From contig NZ_JADLRJ010000019.1 of NCBI RefSeq assembly GCF_015477355.1, forward strand, positions 40,505 through 104,504: a DNA stretch of 64,000 nucleotides. The letters are read 5' to 3'. The notes beneath the pieces were generated by a model. That model saw only the letters and a program-made list of their open reading frames with translations, had not been told where the DNA came from and did not search any database. Each line of letters opens with the position of its first letter. Positions within the stretch are counted from its first letter, which is position 1. Positions 48,205 through 57,523 of this stretch are shown here, piece by piece. The position numbers and the translations under genes are program-made. This DNA is from Nocardia blacklockiae (lineage in GTDB: Bacteria; Actinomycetota; Actinomycetes; Mycobacteriales; Mycobacteriaceae).

Positions 48205-49346
48205 ACGAGGCGCTGCTGCGGGAACTCGTGCCCGCGGTGATCGGCGTCCTCGTCCGACGCGGCGCGGACTTCGCCGCGGCCGAGGACGCCGTGCAGGAGG
48301 CGCTGATCCGGGCGCTGGAGACGTGGGCGGACGAACCGCCGCGCGATGCGAAGGGGTGGCTGGTCACCGTCGCGTGGCGCAAGTTCCTCGACACCACCCG
48401 CGCCGAGACTTCCCGGCGCGGAAGGGAACTCGCGGTCGAGGAGGAGCCGGCGGCGGGGCCGGTGCCCGCCACGGACGACTCGCTGTGGCTGTATTTCCTC
48501 TGCGCGCACCCGTCGCTGTCGCCGGGGTCGGCCGTCGCGCTGACCTTGCGCGCCGTCGGCGGCCTGACCACTCGGCAGATCGCCGCGGCCTACCTGGTCC
48601 CCGAAGCGACCATGGCGCAACGGATCAGCCGGGCCAAGCGGAGCATCGCGGGCCTGCCGCTGGACCGGCCCGGCGACCTCGCGACGGTGCTGCGCGTGCT
48701 CTACCTGGTGTTCAACGAGGGCTACGGCGGGGACGTCGACCTGGCCGCCGAGGCCATCCGCCTCACCCGCCAGCTCGCCGCCACCACCGACGAGCCCGAG
48801 GTCGCGGGCCTGCTCGCCCTGATGCTGCTGCACCATGCCCGCCGGGCTTCGCGCACCGGCCCCGGCGGCAGCCTCGTCCCGCTCGCCGAACAGGACCGAT
48901 CCCGTTGGGACACCGGCATGATCGCCGAGGGCGTCACCATCCTCCAGGCCGCCCTGGCCCGCGACCGCCTCGGCGAATACCAGGCCCAGGCCGCGATCGC
49001 CGCCCTGCACGCCGACGCCCCCACCGCCGCCGAAACCGACTGGATCCAGATCGTCGAGTGGTACGACGAACTACTCCACCTCACCGACACCCCCGTGATC
49101 CGCCTCAACCGAGCGGTCGCGATAGGCGAGGCCGACGGCCCCCGAGCCGGCCTGTCCGCCCTCGCCGACCTCGACCCCGACCTCCCCCGCCACACCGCCG
49201 CCCGCGCCTACCTCCACGAAAAAGCCGGCGACACAACCCAAGCCGCCACCCTCTACACCGAAGCCGCCCACAAAGCCACCACCCTCCCCGAACGAGAACA
49301 CCTCACCCGCCAAGCCGCCCGCCTCCACCACACCCCCAACCCCTGA
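48201..49346 (+). CDS. ECF sigma factor, ECF42-type with long C-terminal extension
   Basis: 381 residues from GTG 48201 (overlaps the DGPF stop). Sigma region 2 is A-A-A-E-D-A-V-Q-E-A-L-I-R-A-L-E-T-W and L-V-T-V-A-W-R-K-F-L-D, and region 4 is T-T-R-Q-I-A-A-A-Y-L-V-P-E-A-T-M-A-Q-R-I-S-R-A-K. The C-terminal 200 residues (V-F-N-E-G-Y, L-A-L-M-L-L-H-H-A-R, A-A-I-A-A-L-H-A) are the TPR-like extension of ECF42, required for activity in that group. No anti-sigma gene is present; the DGPF partner is upstream. Its target promoters are not identified here. Confidence 0.93.
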   Translation: MNEALLRELVPAVIGVLVRRGADFAAAEDAVQEALIRALETWADEPPRDAKGWLVTVAWRKFLDTTRAETSRRGRELAVEEEPAAGPVPATDDSLWLYFLCAHPSLSPGSAVALTLRAVGGLTTRQIAAAYLVPEATMAQRISRAKRSIAGLPLDRPGDLATVLRVLYLVFNEGYGGDVDLAAEAIRLTRQLAATTDEPEVAGLLALMLLHHARRASRTGPGGSLVPLAEQDRSRWDTGMIAEGVTILQAALARDRLGEYQAQAAIAALHADAPTAAETDWIQIVEWYDELLHLTDTPVIRLNRAVAIGEADGPRAGLSALADLDPDLPRHTAARAYLHEKAGDTTQAATLYTEAAHKATTLPEREHLTRQAARLHHTPNP

Positions 49347-49489
49347 AACAGACCGACGCCGATCCGGCCGCCGACAGCCTGATCCAGCAGTTCCCGCCGC
49401 CTGCAACCGCTTTCCGAGACCCGGCGCCACCACCACGCCGCTGCTAATATCTGTCGGCCGAGATTCGATCCGTAGCCGAGGGGGGCGCG

Positions 49490-49798
49490 ATGCTGAAGGC
49501 CGATATCGACCAGCTGAACAAATTGGTGACGGTACTCGGAGATGCGGGTAAGAACGTCGACGCGATCGATGTGCGCTCGGTATCCGACCATATGGCCGAC
49601 GCGCTCCAGGGCTGTGCCGTCGCGCAGGCATGCGCACAGGCAGGTGAATTCATCGAGGGCGCGTTCCTTCGGGTCGCCGGCCGCATGCAATTGGTCGGGC
49701 AGAAGGTGACCGAGTGCGCGGCCAACATTCAGACCACCGACGAACAATTCGCCAAGGTGATGGACGACCTGGACGTGCACCAGCTCGGAGGCCGCTGA
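49490..49798 (+). CDS. EspC-like type VII secretion-associated protein
   Basis: 102 residues. Helical hairpin: L-K-A-D-I-D-Q-L-N-K-L-V-T-V-L-G-D-A-G, then A-C-A-Q-A-G-E-F-I-E-G-A-F-L-R-V, and a second helix A-N-I-Q-T-T-D-E-Q-F-A-K-V-M-D-D. There is no W-x-G; the length and pattern are those of EspC/EsxB-size ESX substrates. Its TGA overlaps the ATG of the next gene (TGATG), so it heads a three-gene operon whose next member carries the W-x-G. Secretion itself is inference. Confidence 0.8.
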   Translation: MLKADIDQLNKLVTVLGDAGKNVDAIDVRSVSDHMADALQGCAVAQACAQAGEFIEGAFLRVAGRMQLVGQKVTECAANIQTTDEQFAKVMDDLDVHQLGGR

Positions 49799-52212
49799 TG
49801 CCCACCCAGTCACAGGTGCGGGGCTGGAATACCGGCCGTTTGACCGAACTGGCCACCGCCGTCACCACTGCCGCCCAGTCCTGCCGGACCGAGCTGGACC
49901 GGACCAAGAACCATTTCACCGAGGTGGGGTCCGTGTGGTCCGGCAAGGCCTATGACGCCGCCTACGACCGCGTCGGCCAAGACCACGAACAGGGCCGGAA
50001 ACTCCTTGTCGAAGTCGAGGATCTGCCCGGGATCCTGCAGGCGGTCGCTTCCAGCCTCGACTCGCATCGCACGGTGTTGCTGAGCAAAGTCGACGATGCG
50101 ATCGGTGCGGGTCTCGCGGTCGGCGACGGCTGGGAGGTTTCCGGTGCGGACACCGACGCGGTCTCCTCCCACCAAGGTCTGATCAATACCGCCTACCACG
50201 AACTCGAGACCGCGATCAGCGACGGCGCCACGAAAATCACCGAGCATGCCGAGTACATCCGCGCCGCGGGTGACCTGCTCGGTTCCGGTCTGGACGTGTC
50301 CGCCGACCGATCCGCCGCCGCCGGCGCGCGCCTCGGCGAACAGGACGGTCGCGCGCTCGCGGATGCCTTGCGCGACAACGACACCGCCCGCATCGACGAG
50401 ATCCTCTCGCATCTGCCGCAGGACGTTCTGTCCACTGCGGACCTGCAGGCCTTGCAGGACGGCAAGGATGTCACCGTCCCGGCCGAACTGCGTGATTACT
50501 ACAAAGAGTTCTATCAGGACCTCGGCAAGGACGGGCTGCTGTCACTCGGCGACTATCTCGACAGCCGGAATCAGCCCGGCAGCCCCACGGCGCCGGCGGC
50601 GGCCGCGACACAGAGTGCCATCGCGGACGGCCTGATGATGGTGTCGAACGAGAAAATCGGCGTCGCGCTGGATCCCACTGGCAAGCTCGTCGCGCCCGGC
50701 GATTACAACCAGCTGCCGCCCGACATTCGCAAGCTGGTGTCGGGACGCCTCGAGGATGCCGATTGGGGCAAGGTCGCGCCACAAGGCCCGAACGAATTCC
50801 AGAAGTCTCTCACCGATCGAGTCAAGTTCGCCGGCATCATGTCGCACGCCGATCAAGGCATGCCGCCCGGTACCACTTTCGGTACCGAACTCGGGCGCCA
50901 AGGCGCCAGTCTCGCAGCCTACCTCGATGGCAAGGACCCGCATATCAACCAATGGACCAACGGTTACTGGCGCGACCTCACCCCGTCCGGTTCCATCGAC
51001 TCCGACGGGTTCTTCAACCAGCCCGGCAAGGATGCGCTGGAGGCTGCCGCGAAGCGATACACCGAGCTGGGAACCAGCAACCATGAGGCCGCGTACCAAC
51101 TACTCACCGGGAAGAACTCACACAGCGGCGTAGCGTTGCCCTCGGACCTGTCGTTCGGAGCCGTCGGCAACGATTTCCGGCACGACGGCAATTACGACCC
51201 CTCGAAGTTCAGCGCCGCAGTGCTCACGCACGAATGGGACGACCAGGGCAAGACAGCAGCCGGTCTGTACGACTGGATCGGTGAACACACCCACGACCGA
51301 GGCCGGATGGGTGACCTGTCGCGCGACGCGTTCACCGAACTGCCGGACTTCTTCGCCCCGCACGACGACGCCGGCAAGCTTCTGACGCAGGACGGCAAGT
51401 CCGTCTTCCAGCTGAATACCGACGCCTTCGCGAAGAATCCCGAACTCGCGACCGGACTGGCCAAGACACTGGCTCCGAACATCGACTCGTTCGCCGGTTT
51501 CAATCCGCACGGCGGAATCGAGAACGGCAACGCACACCTGGCCACCCCGGACGCCGAACGGCTGCTCTTCCTCGCTGCCCAGTCCGATCAGGGCAAGCTC
51601 TACCTGGAAACGTCCCGCCAGACATACGACGCCGCCGTGATCGATCGGATGGTCCACGGCCAGGACCCGGATCTGGTGAATACACCTCGGATGTTGGCCG
51701 GCGTGGACGCGCGCATCGACAACGCGATCCTGAACGCCGCGACCTATCAGGACGTACACGACGCGATCGACGGCTACTCGCATCAGCAGGAAATACACGA
51801 CACCAAGCAGAAGGCCGCCGAGATCGCGAAAAGTCTCGTCGAAGGCGCGACCAACGAGGCAGTAAACAAACTGCCGGGCGGCGAGATCGTGCACAGCCTG
51901 ATCGGCGATATGCGGGATCAAGGTATCGACTCGGCGATCGAGAAATGGAACCCGAAACCGGACCCGGTCGTCGTCCAGTTCCCTCGCGTCCAGGACGTCG
52001 AGAGCAGCGCCAACCTCGATTTCGACGACCGGATAATCCGAGCGAACGGGGCCAGCGACGCGCCGATCCCGCAAAGCGTGCTCGATGTCTACCGGGACCG
52101 GTACGGCGGAGCGTACAACGACCTCGCCGTCACCGGTCTCGCCACGAGCCCCGAAGAAATCGACCGATACGTTTCCGGAGGCGCCAAAGTCGCCGGGGGT
52201 GAGGACAAATGA
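49798..52212 (+). CDS. Large type VII secretion-associated protein with N-terminal W-x-G helical region
   Basis: 804 residues from ATG 49798 (TGATG overlap). The first 100 residues form a helical hairpin with W-S-G-K-A-Y at 47-52, the ESX-type motif. The remainder is hydrophilic and helical. Conserved-looking blocks include F-G-A-V-G-N-D-F-R-H-D-G-N-Y-D, L-F-L-A-A-Q-S-D-Q-G-K and A-G-V-D-A-R-I-D-N-A-I-L-N-A-A, which recall the DUF6571-like or TPR-region proteins of actinomycetes. No protease, nuclease or toxin motif was recognised. It overlaps the DUF3558 lipoprotein as ATGA. Confidence 0.75.
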   Translation: MPTQSQVRGWNTGRLTELATAVTTAAQSCRTELDRTKNHFTEVGSVWSGKAYDAAYDRVGQDHEQGRKLLVEVEDLPGILQAVASSLDSHRTVLLSKVDDAIGAGLAVGDGWEVSGADTDAVSSHQGLINTAYHELETAISDGATKITEHAEYIRAAGDLLGSGLDVSADRSAAAGARLGEQDGRALADALRDNDTARIDEILSHLPQDVLSTADLQALQDGKDVTVPAELRDYYKEFYQDLGKDGLLSLGDYLDSRNQPGSPTAPAAAATQSAIADGLMMVSNEKIGVALDPTGKLVAPGDYNQLPPDIRKLVSGRLEDADWGKVAPQGPNEFQKSLTDRVKFAGIMSHADQGMPPGTTFGTELGRQGASLAAYLDGKDPHINQWTNGYWRDLTPSGSIDSDGFFNQPGKDALEAAAKRYTELGTSNHEAAYQLLTGKNSHSGVALPSDLSFGAVGNDFRHDGNYDPSKFSAAVLTHEWDDQGKTAAGLYDWIGEHTHDRGRMGDLSRDAFTELPDFFAPHDDAGKLLTQDGKSVFQLNTDAFAKNPELATGLAKTLAPNIDSFAGFNPHGGIENGNAHLATPDAERLLFLAAQSDQGKLYLETSRQTYDAAVIDRMVHGQDPDLVNTPRMLAGVDARIDNAILNAATYQDVHDAIDGYSHQQEIHDTKQKAAEIAKSLVEGATNEAVNKLPGGEIVHSLIGDMRDQGIDSAIEKWNPKPDPVVVQFPRVQDVESSANLDFDDRIIRANGASDAPIPQSVLDVYRDRYGGAYNDLAVTGLATSPEEIDRYVSGGAKVAGGEDK

Positions 52213-52757
52213 CGCTTGCCGCGTGTCGGAAGCTCTTCCGTGCGGTCCTTCTGGTGGCGGCCTTGGTCACACTGGAGAGCTGTGGCGATGAGACCGAAAC
52301 GCCGAAGGGTACGGAAGTTTCGGCGACCGCGCTGAGCGGCGCCGGCCCCCGGCTCGATCCTTGCGATGCGGTCCCCGCCGAAGTGCTCGCGAGAGACGGG
52401 CTGGCCGTGCGGAAGCCGAAATCGTATGCGCAGGTCATCGAGGATCCGGAGTTGAGATTCAGCGGGTGCCAGGTGGGGGATGCAGATCAGAGGGTGGCCT
52501 TCTATCTCGAAGCCACCAATATGACCCTCGACTACCTCGAGCACTCGAAGATCTCGGCCAACTATTCGTTTCAGCGGGTGCGGGTGGATGCTCGCGACGG
52601 CACGCTCGCGAGTAACAAGCAATTTCCGGGGCAGTGCTTGCTGCTCGTGCGGATGAGTGACTACGGGCTGCTGCTGGACGGTAGTTTCCCCGACAGGTCC
52701 TGCGCCGGCGCGGTGGATATCGCGTCGACGATCGTGCCGGTGCTGGAAGGGAAGTAA
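52209..52757 (+). CDS. DUF3558 lipoprotein
   Basis: 182 residues. Signal peptide with lipobox L-E-S-C (Cys at about residue 25), then the DUF3558 pattern D-P-C-D-A-V-P-A-E-V-L, F-S-G-C, Q-C-L-L-L-V and S-C-A-G-A. DUF3558 lipoproteins are common beside ESX-type genes in Nocardia and Mycobacteria. Overlap with the previous gene is ATGA. It may bind or neutralise the large protein at the membrane; that is inference from position. Confidence 0.88.
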   Translation: MTLAACRKLFRAVLLVAALVTLESCGDETETPKGTEVSATALSGAGPRLDPCDAVPAEVLARDGLAVRKPKSYAQVIEDPELRFSGCQVGDADQRVAFYLEATNMTLDYLEHSKISANYSFQRVRVDARDGTLASNKQFPGQCLLLVRMSDYGLLLDGSFPDRSCAGAVDIASTIVPVLEGK

Positions 52758-52883
52758 GCCCGGGTACACCCATGAGACCGTCCCGGGAGTAGGCGTGGTG
52801 CCGGAGTTGGGGTGGAGGGTGTTGAATCGGGGGCGGATGGTGTGGGGCTTGGGGCCCTACGAGCCTAGTGCGAGGAGCTAATG

Positions 52884-53888
52884 ATGCTGGCAGCACGCCT
52901 TCACCTGGGGCCGGAGCGGCGGTTGAGTGTGGATGAGGTGCCGGAGCCGGAGCCGGAGCCGGGGCATGTGGTGGTGAAGGTCGAGGCGGCGGGGGTGTGT
53001 CTGTCGGATGTGCATTTGATCGATGGGACGTTGACGCCGTTGTTTCTCAACGGCGATACCGTGACGCTCGGGCACGAGGTGGCGGGGACGGTGCATGCGC
53101 TGGGGCCGGGGGTCACCGGGCCGAAGGTGGGGGATCGGGTGTTGTTGCAGGCGGGGGAGCAGCGCAACGGGGCGGTGTACACGCGCGGGGTGGACTATGA
53201 CGGCGGGTGGGCCGAATACGCGCTGGCGCGGACCGACACGCTGGTGCCCATTCCCGACGACCTGCCGTTCGAGCAGGCCTGTTTCATCCCCGACGCGGTG
53301 TCCACGCCGTGGGCGGCGATCACCGCGACCGCGCAGGTGCGGGCCGCGGAACCGGTCGGCGTCTGGGGTGTCGGCGGGCTCGGCGCGCACGCGGTGCAGC
53401 TGCTGCGGCTGGTCGGCGCCGCGCCGATCATCGCGGTCGACCCGCTGCCCGCCGCCCGGCAGCGCGCGCTGGAATTCGGCGCGGACCTGGCATTCGACCC
53501 CGCCGAACCGGATCTGCGCACGAAGATCTACGCCGCCACGCACGGCGCGGGCCTGGCCGCGGCGTTCGATTTCGCCGGGGTGGCCGCGGTGCGCGAGCAG
53601 GCGGTGGTGTGCCTGGGACCGGGCGGCCGGCTGGTGCTGGTGGGGCTCACCGACAAGCCGATCACGATCAGCGGCGGCACCGCGTTCAGCTTCTTCCAGC
53701 AGCAGCTGCGCGGGCACTACGGATCGTCGCCCGAGCACGTCACCGAGCTGGTCCGGCTGCAGAGCCTGCATCGCGTCGACTTCGCTCGCTCGGTGAGCGC
53801 CGTGCTGCCGCTGGCCGACGCGGAGAAGGCCGTGCACGCCTTGGAAGCCAAGCAGGGCAACCCGATTCGCCTCGTGCTGAAGCCGTAG
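52884..53888 (+). CDS. Zn-dependent alcohol dehydrogenase family protein
   Basis: 334 residues from ATG 52884 (GGAG six bases before); a second ATG three bases earlier is also possible. Catalytic Zn ligands: Cys in A-G-V-C-L-S-D-V-H and G-H-E-V. The structural-Zn lobe of four Cys is missing (L-L-Q-A-G-E-Q-R-N-G). NAD(P) motif: G-V-W-G-V-G-G-L-G. The first part runs E-V-P-E-P-E-P-E-P-G, a Pro/Glu repeat. It should reduce or oxidise alcohols/aldehydes; substrate unknown. It is separate from the trio by 126 bases. Confidence 0.9.
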   Translation: MLAARLHLGPERRLSVDEVPEPEPEPGHVVVKVEAAGVCLSDVHLIDGTLTPLFLNGDTVTLGHEVAGTVHALGPGVTGPKVGDRVLLQAGEQRNGAVYTRGVDYDGGWAEYALARTDTLVPIPDDLPFEQACFIPDAVSTPWAAITATAQVRAAEPVGVWGVGGLGAHAVQLLRLVGAAPIIAVDPLPAARQRALEFGADLAFDPAEPDLRTKIYAATHGAGLAAAFDFAGVAAVREQAVVCLGPGGRLVLVGLTDKPITISGGTAFSFFQQQLRGHYGSSPEHVTELVRLQSLHRVDFARSVSAVLPLADAEKAVHALEAKQGNPIRLVLKP

Positions 53889-53984
53889 CGGCCCGGTCGC
53901 GGGCCCCTTCGGCGACCACGGTCCCCCGTTCCGGGATAGGCTCGTCGCGAAGCATCTCCGACCGGCTCGAGGGGGACCCAGACG

Positions 53985-55340
53985 ATGACGACACTCGCGG
54001 GCGGAGTGTTCATCGATTGGGAACAGCTGACCGGCCAGCCGAAATTCGTGGTCGACCTGGTGACGTTCCCGGTGTTCAGCGCGATCGCCGGCTGGCTCAC
54101 GAACTGGACCGGCGTGCTGATGCTGTTCTGGCCGGTCTTCTTCCGCGGCATCCGGATTCCGGGCCTGGCCCTGCTGTATCCGTACTTCCCGCGGCGGGTG
54201 CAGGTGCTGCCGACGTTCTCCGGCGACGGCAAGCGGCTCGGCTTCCAGGGCTTCATCCCGGCCCGCGCGGAGAAGATGGCGAGCATCTGCGTCGACATGG
54301 CGATCATGCGCATCGGCAGCCCGCGCGAATTCATCCACGAACTCGACTTGGAGGGCATCGCCGACTACATCGCCGAGGTGGCGCGCAAACAGGTGCAGCC
54401 GATCGTCGACGAGGTGATGTACCGGGAGAACCCCGAACTGTGGCGGGCGGTGCCGCGCTCGGCGCGCCAGATCCTCTATCAGCGCGTGGAGCGGGAGCTG
54501 CCCGCGCTGACCCGCCGCGGTTTCGAGCGGCTGGGCGACAATGTCGACCAGCTCATCGACATCAAGAGTTTCGTGATCCGCTACCTGCAGACCAATCCGT
54601 ACATCCTCAAGGACCTCACCACCACCATCGCGGCGCCGGAGCTGAGGTTCATGGTGCGCATCGGTCTGCTGGGCGCGCCGTTCGGACTGCTGCTGGCGCT
54701 GTATCTGCAAGTGCACCACGACATTCCGGTGATCGGCTGGATCCCGGCGTGGGTGATGATCCTGGCGGCGGCCGCGGCGATCGGCGTGCTCGTCAACGTG
54801 TTCGCGATCAAGATGGTGTTCGAGCCCGGCGATCCGCAACCGCGCTACCGGTATCTGTGGAAGCAGGCGCTGCTGGCCAAGCGGCAGCCGCAGGCGGCGG
54901 CGGATCTCGCCCACATCCTGGCCTACCAGGTGCTCACGCTGCCCAACCTGGCCAACGAACTGCTCGACGGACCCAACGGCGACAAGACCCGCCAGTTGGT
55001 CGAGCAGCTGATCGCCGACGAGATCTATCGCCAGCTCGGCCCGACCACCTCGGTGGTGCGCGCGGCATTCGGGCGGCGGCAGTTCGACAATCTCAAGGTC
55101 GGTGCGGCGGGCGCGGCGGTCGGCCTGGCGCCGAGCCTGGTGGAGGACGAGGAGTTCGCGCTGGAGCAGGCCAAGAAGATCGACGAGTTCGCCGCACGCA
55201 AACTGCAGGAACTCACGCCCGGCGAGTTCATGGAGATGTTCTACGCGTCCGTCGAGCAGGACGCCTGGCTGCTGTACCTGCACGGCGCGTTGCTCGGATT
55301 GGCGGTCGGCGGCGTGCACCTGGTGCTGTTCGGCTGGTGA
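53985..55340 (+). CDS. DUF445 membrane protein
   Basis: 451 residues. N-terminal helices with F-S-A-I-A-G-W-L-T-N-W-T-G-V-L-M-L-F-W-P match the G-W-x-T-N-x-x-x-x-x-M-L-F-x-P signature of DUF445. A helical cytosolic region is followed by I-G-V-L-V-N-V-F-A-I-K-M-V-F and a C-terminal helix. Role unknown. It follows the alcohol dehydrogenase at 96 bases in the same direction. Confidence 0.87.
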   Translation: MTTLAGGVFIDWEQLTGQPKFVVDLVTFPVFSAIAGWLTNWTGVLMLFWPVFFRGIRIPGLALLYPYFPRRVQVLPTFSGDGKRLGFQGFIPARAEKMASICVDMAIMRIGSPREFIHELDLEGIADYIAEVARKQVQPIVDEVMYRENPELWRAVPRSARQILYQRVERELPALTRRGFERLGDNVDQLIDIKSFVIRYLQTNPYILKDLTTTIAAPELRFMVRIGLLGAPFGLLLALYLQVHHDIPVIGWIPAWVMILAAAAAIGVLVNVFAIKMVFEPGDPQPRYRYLWKQALLAKRQPQAAADLAHILAYQVLTLPNLANELLDGPNGDKTRQLVEQLIADEIYRQLGPTTSVVRAAFGRRQFDNLKVGAAGAAVGLAPSLVEDEEFALEQAKKIDEFAARKLQELTPGEFMEMFYASVEQDAWLLYLHGALLGLAVGGVHLVLFGW

Positions 55341-55397
55341 GGCAATAACAAGCACGCGCGCTTGCATTTTTCGAACCCGGTTGCCATGCTGAAGCGC

Positions 55398-56228
55398 ATG
55401 GCGGGCAACAACGCGAACGACCGACCCGGCCGCGCCGATCCCGCGGCCCTGCTCGCCGATTTCGAGGCCGAGTGCGCGGATCTCGACGGCCTGGTCGCCC
55501 CGCTGAGTGTGGCAGATTGGTCTCGCGCCACCCCTGCGGCTGGCTGGACCATCGCCCATCAGATCGGGCATCTGGCCTGGACCGACGAGGTCGCGACGCT
55601 GTCGGCGACCGATCCCGAGGCCTTCGCCGAATTGGTGCGCGCCGCCGAGTCGAAGGTCCTCACGTTCGTCGACGAGGCCGCCGAAAAGGCCGCCGCCACC
55701 CCGCCGCCCGAGTTGCTCGACCGCTGGCGCCGCGGCCGGACCGCGCTGGTCGACGCCCTGCACACCGTGCCCGCCGGTACCAAATTGCCCTGGTTCGGGC
55801 CGCCGATGAGCACGGCCTCGATGATCAGCGCCCGGCTGATGGAGACCTGGGCGCACGGGCAGGACGTGGCCGACGCGCTCGGCGTGCGCCGCACCGCGAC
55901 CGCGCGGCTGCGCAACATCGCCCACATCGGCGTGCGCACCCGCAACTTCGCCTACCTGGTGCACGGCCGGAACGCACCGGCCGAGGAATTCCGGATCGAT
56001 CTGGCCGGGCCGAACGGGGAGATGTGGAGCTGGGGTCCGGCCGACGCCGCGCAGCGAATCTCCGGAACCGCGCTGGATTTATGCCTGCTGGTGACGCAGC
56101 GCCGTCATCGCGACGATCTGACCCTGACCACGGTGGGCGACGAAGCGGCGGAGTGGCTGACGATCGCCCAGGCCTTCGCGGGTCCCCCCGGAACCGGCCG
56201 TCCCGCAGGACAATTCGCTCAACGCTGA
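55398..56228 (+). CDS. TIGR03084-type metal-binding protein (mycothiol-dependent family)
   Basis: 276 residues from ATG 55398. The N-terminal four-helix bundle has [13 protein letters not shown] and [11 protein letters not shown], giving the three His of mycothiol-dependent maleylpyruvate isomerase-like enzymes. Upstream, CAAGC and GCTTG (55349-55364) form a small palindrome. It may use mycothiol in thiol transfer or metal-assisted isomerisation. It follows DUF445 by 57 bases. Confidence 0.87.
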   Translation: MAGNNANDRPGRADPAALLADFEAECADLDGLVAPLSVADWSRATPAAGWTIAHQIGHLAWTDEVATLSATDPEAFAELVRAAESKVLTFVDEAAEKAAATPPPELLDRWRRGRTALVDALHTVPAGTKLPWFGPPMSTASMISARLMETWAHGQDVADALGVRRTATARLRNIAHIGVRTRNFAYLVHGRNAPAEEFRIDLAGPNGEMWSWGPADAAQRISGTALDLCLLVTQRRHRDDLTLTTVGDEAAEWLTIAQAFAGPPGTGRPAGQFAQR

Positions 56229-56640
56229 TCGCCGGACGATTGCGGCGGAGTGGGAGCTGACGGGCGCCGGCTTTGGGTGCGCCGTGCCTGTGGCCGACCG
56301 GACGCCATTGGCCGGAGGTTCGAGTTGGCAGTCGAAGCAAGCGCTCCGCCAGCTAAATGACTGTTTACCCAGGCGTTCTCGACTGGAAACACCTGACGAA
56401 CAAAGTAGTCGGCTTTCGCCCGATACCGGGAAATTCGCATGGCGACAACGGCGTTTGCCGGGTACGCCACCGCAATGTGCGTCCGAATAGTCGCATGTGC
56501 GCGGGTTGCCATTGTGATCTTGACCGCACCCGCCCGATGGGGTACCGCGCGGCACAGTAGTCTGGACATGCGTACGGCTTTCAACGGTGTGGGCCGGCGC
56601 CCGTAGAGGGGAACAAGGGGAGACGGAAGGACGCACCGTG
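56229..56640. other. Intergenic region, no gene found
   Basis: About 410 bases, lower in GC than its neighbours. A TTGACC and TACCGC pair with 17-base spacing at about 56520-56548 is a possible sigma promoter for the gene at 56641. No ORF with a ribosome site, RNA gene or long repeat was recognised. Confidence 0.5.
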
Positions 56641-57483
56641 ATGTCGCAACATCCGGCGACGCAACGTCGCAGCACTCGCCGACCGGCCCAGATCCTGCAG
56701 CACACCGCCGTCGTCTTCGCCGGAATGGCTTCCATCGGGCTCACCGTGGCCGCCGGCACCTACATCGTCAATCAGATCGCCGAATCCGACCGCCACCCGG
56801 CCGCGGGTCCCGCACCCGAGGCGGCCGCGCCGGAGCAGGCACCCGAGCCCGGCCTGCGCGAATCGCCGGGCGGCGCAACCACTTCCAGCCTGGTGGGCTT
56901 GGTGGCCGAAAGCCGCCCGCTGCCGGTCGCGCTGTTCGCGCCGCGCGCACCGGAGGCCGTGCGACTACTCGACCGCACCGTGGTGCCGACCGCACCGGCG
57001 GCGGCCCCGGCCGAACGGCCCGGCATGGGCGGGCGGCTGCGGCTGCCCGGCGACACCTACGTCGGGGCGAATGTCGCGACGGCACAACCGGATTCGCTGT
57101 CGATGACGGTGGACACGAACGTATTCACCACGCTCGCCGACCGATTGGGCGACCGGGCACGCGGCGGCACCACCGGCGTGACCCAGCTGCGCACCGATTT
57201 CGACACCAAGAGCGGCGAGGTCAGCTTCGCCGTCTCCGATCCGCGGCTCGGCCGGCACGGCATGCAGTGGCAGCGGCACGCCGAACCCGCACCGGCCATC
57301 GCGCCCGAGGGCCACGCGAGCACGGCGCACCCGGAGGCGGCTTCCGACGGACACGCGGGCACCGCGCACCCGGAGGCGGCTCCCGACGGACACGCGGGTA
57401 CGGTGCGCCCGGAGGCCGCTCCGGCAGCGCCCGAGTTCACGGAAATCCCGGTGGCACAGTCGGACTCGCCCGATACGGCCTAG
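56641..57483 (+). CDS. Membrane-anchored Ala/Pro-rich protein with tandem C-terminal repeats
   Basis: 280 residues from ATG 56641 (AAGGA before it; a GTG three bases earlier is possible). A basic start (R-R-S-T-R-R-P-A-Q) leads to one membrane helix, T-A-V-V-F-A-G-M-A-S-I-G-L-T-V-A-A-G. Pro/Ala/Glu-rich linker, a beta-like segment with T-Q-L-R-T-D-F-D-T-K, then three copies of a 13-residue unit G-H-A-G-T-A-H-P-E-A-A-P-D. Family not recognised; probably exposed outside the membrane. Confidence 0.7.
   Translation: MSQHPATQRRSTRRPAQILQHTAVVFAGMASIGLTVAAGTYIVNQIAESDRHPAAGPAPEAAAPEQAPEPGLRESPGGATTSSLVGLVAESRPLPVALFAPRAPEAVRLLDRTVVPTAPAAAPAERPGMGGRLRLPGDTYVGANVATAQPDSLSMTVDTNVFTTLADRLGDRARGGTTGVTQLRTDFDTKSGEVSFAVSDPRLGRHGMQWQRHAEPAPAIAPEGHASTAHPEAASDGHAGTAHPEAAPDGHAGTVRPEAAPAAPEFTEIPVAQSDSPDTA
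57310..57426 (+). repeat. Three in-frame 39-bp repeats
   Basis: Units at 57310, 57349 and 57388 encode G-H-A-S-T-A-H-P-E-A-A-S-D, G-H-A-G-T-A-H-P-E-A-A-P-D and G-H-A-G-T-V-R-P-E-A-A-P-A. Period is a multiple of three, so copy number can change without breaking the frame. Confidence 0.85.
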
Positions 57484-57523
57484 GAGTCGGCGCGGCGCTC
57501 ACGGAGTGTGTGAGACTGCTGTC

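Noticed and set aside
55349-55364. CAAGC/GCTTG palindrome before the TIGR03084 gene
   Set aside because: Arms are only five bases; too short for a separate regulatory call.
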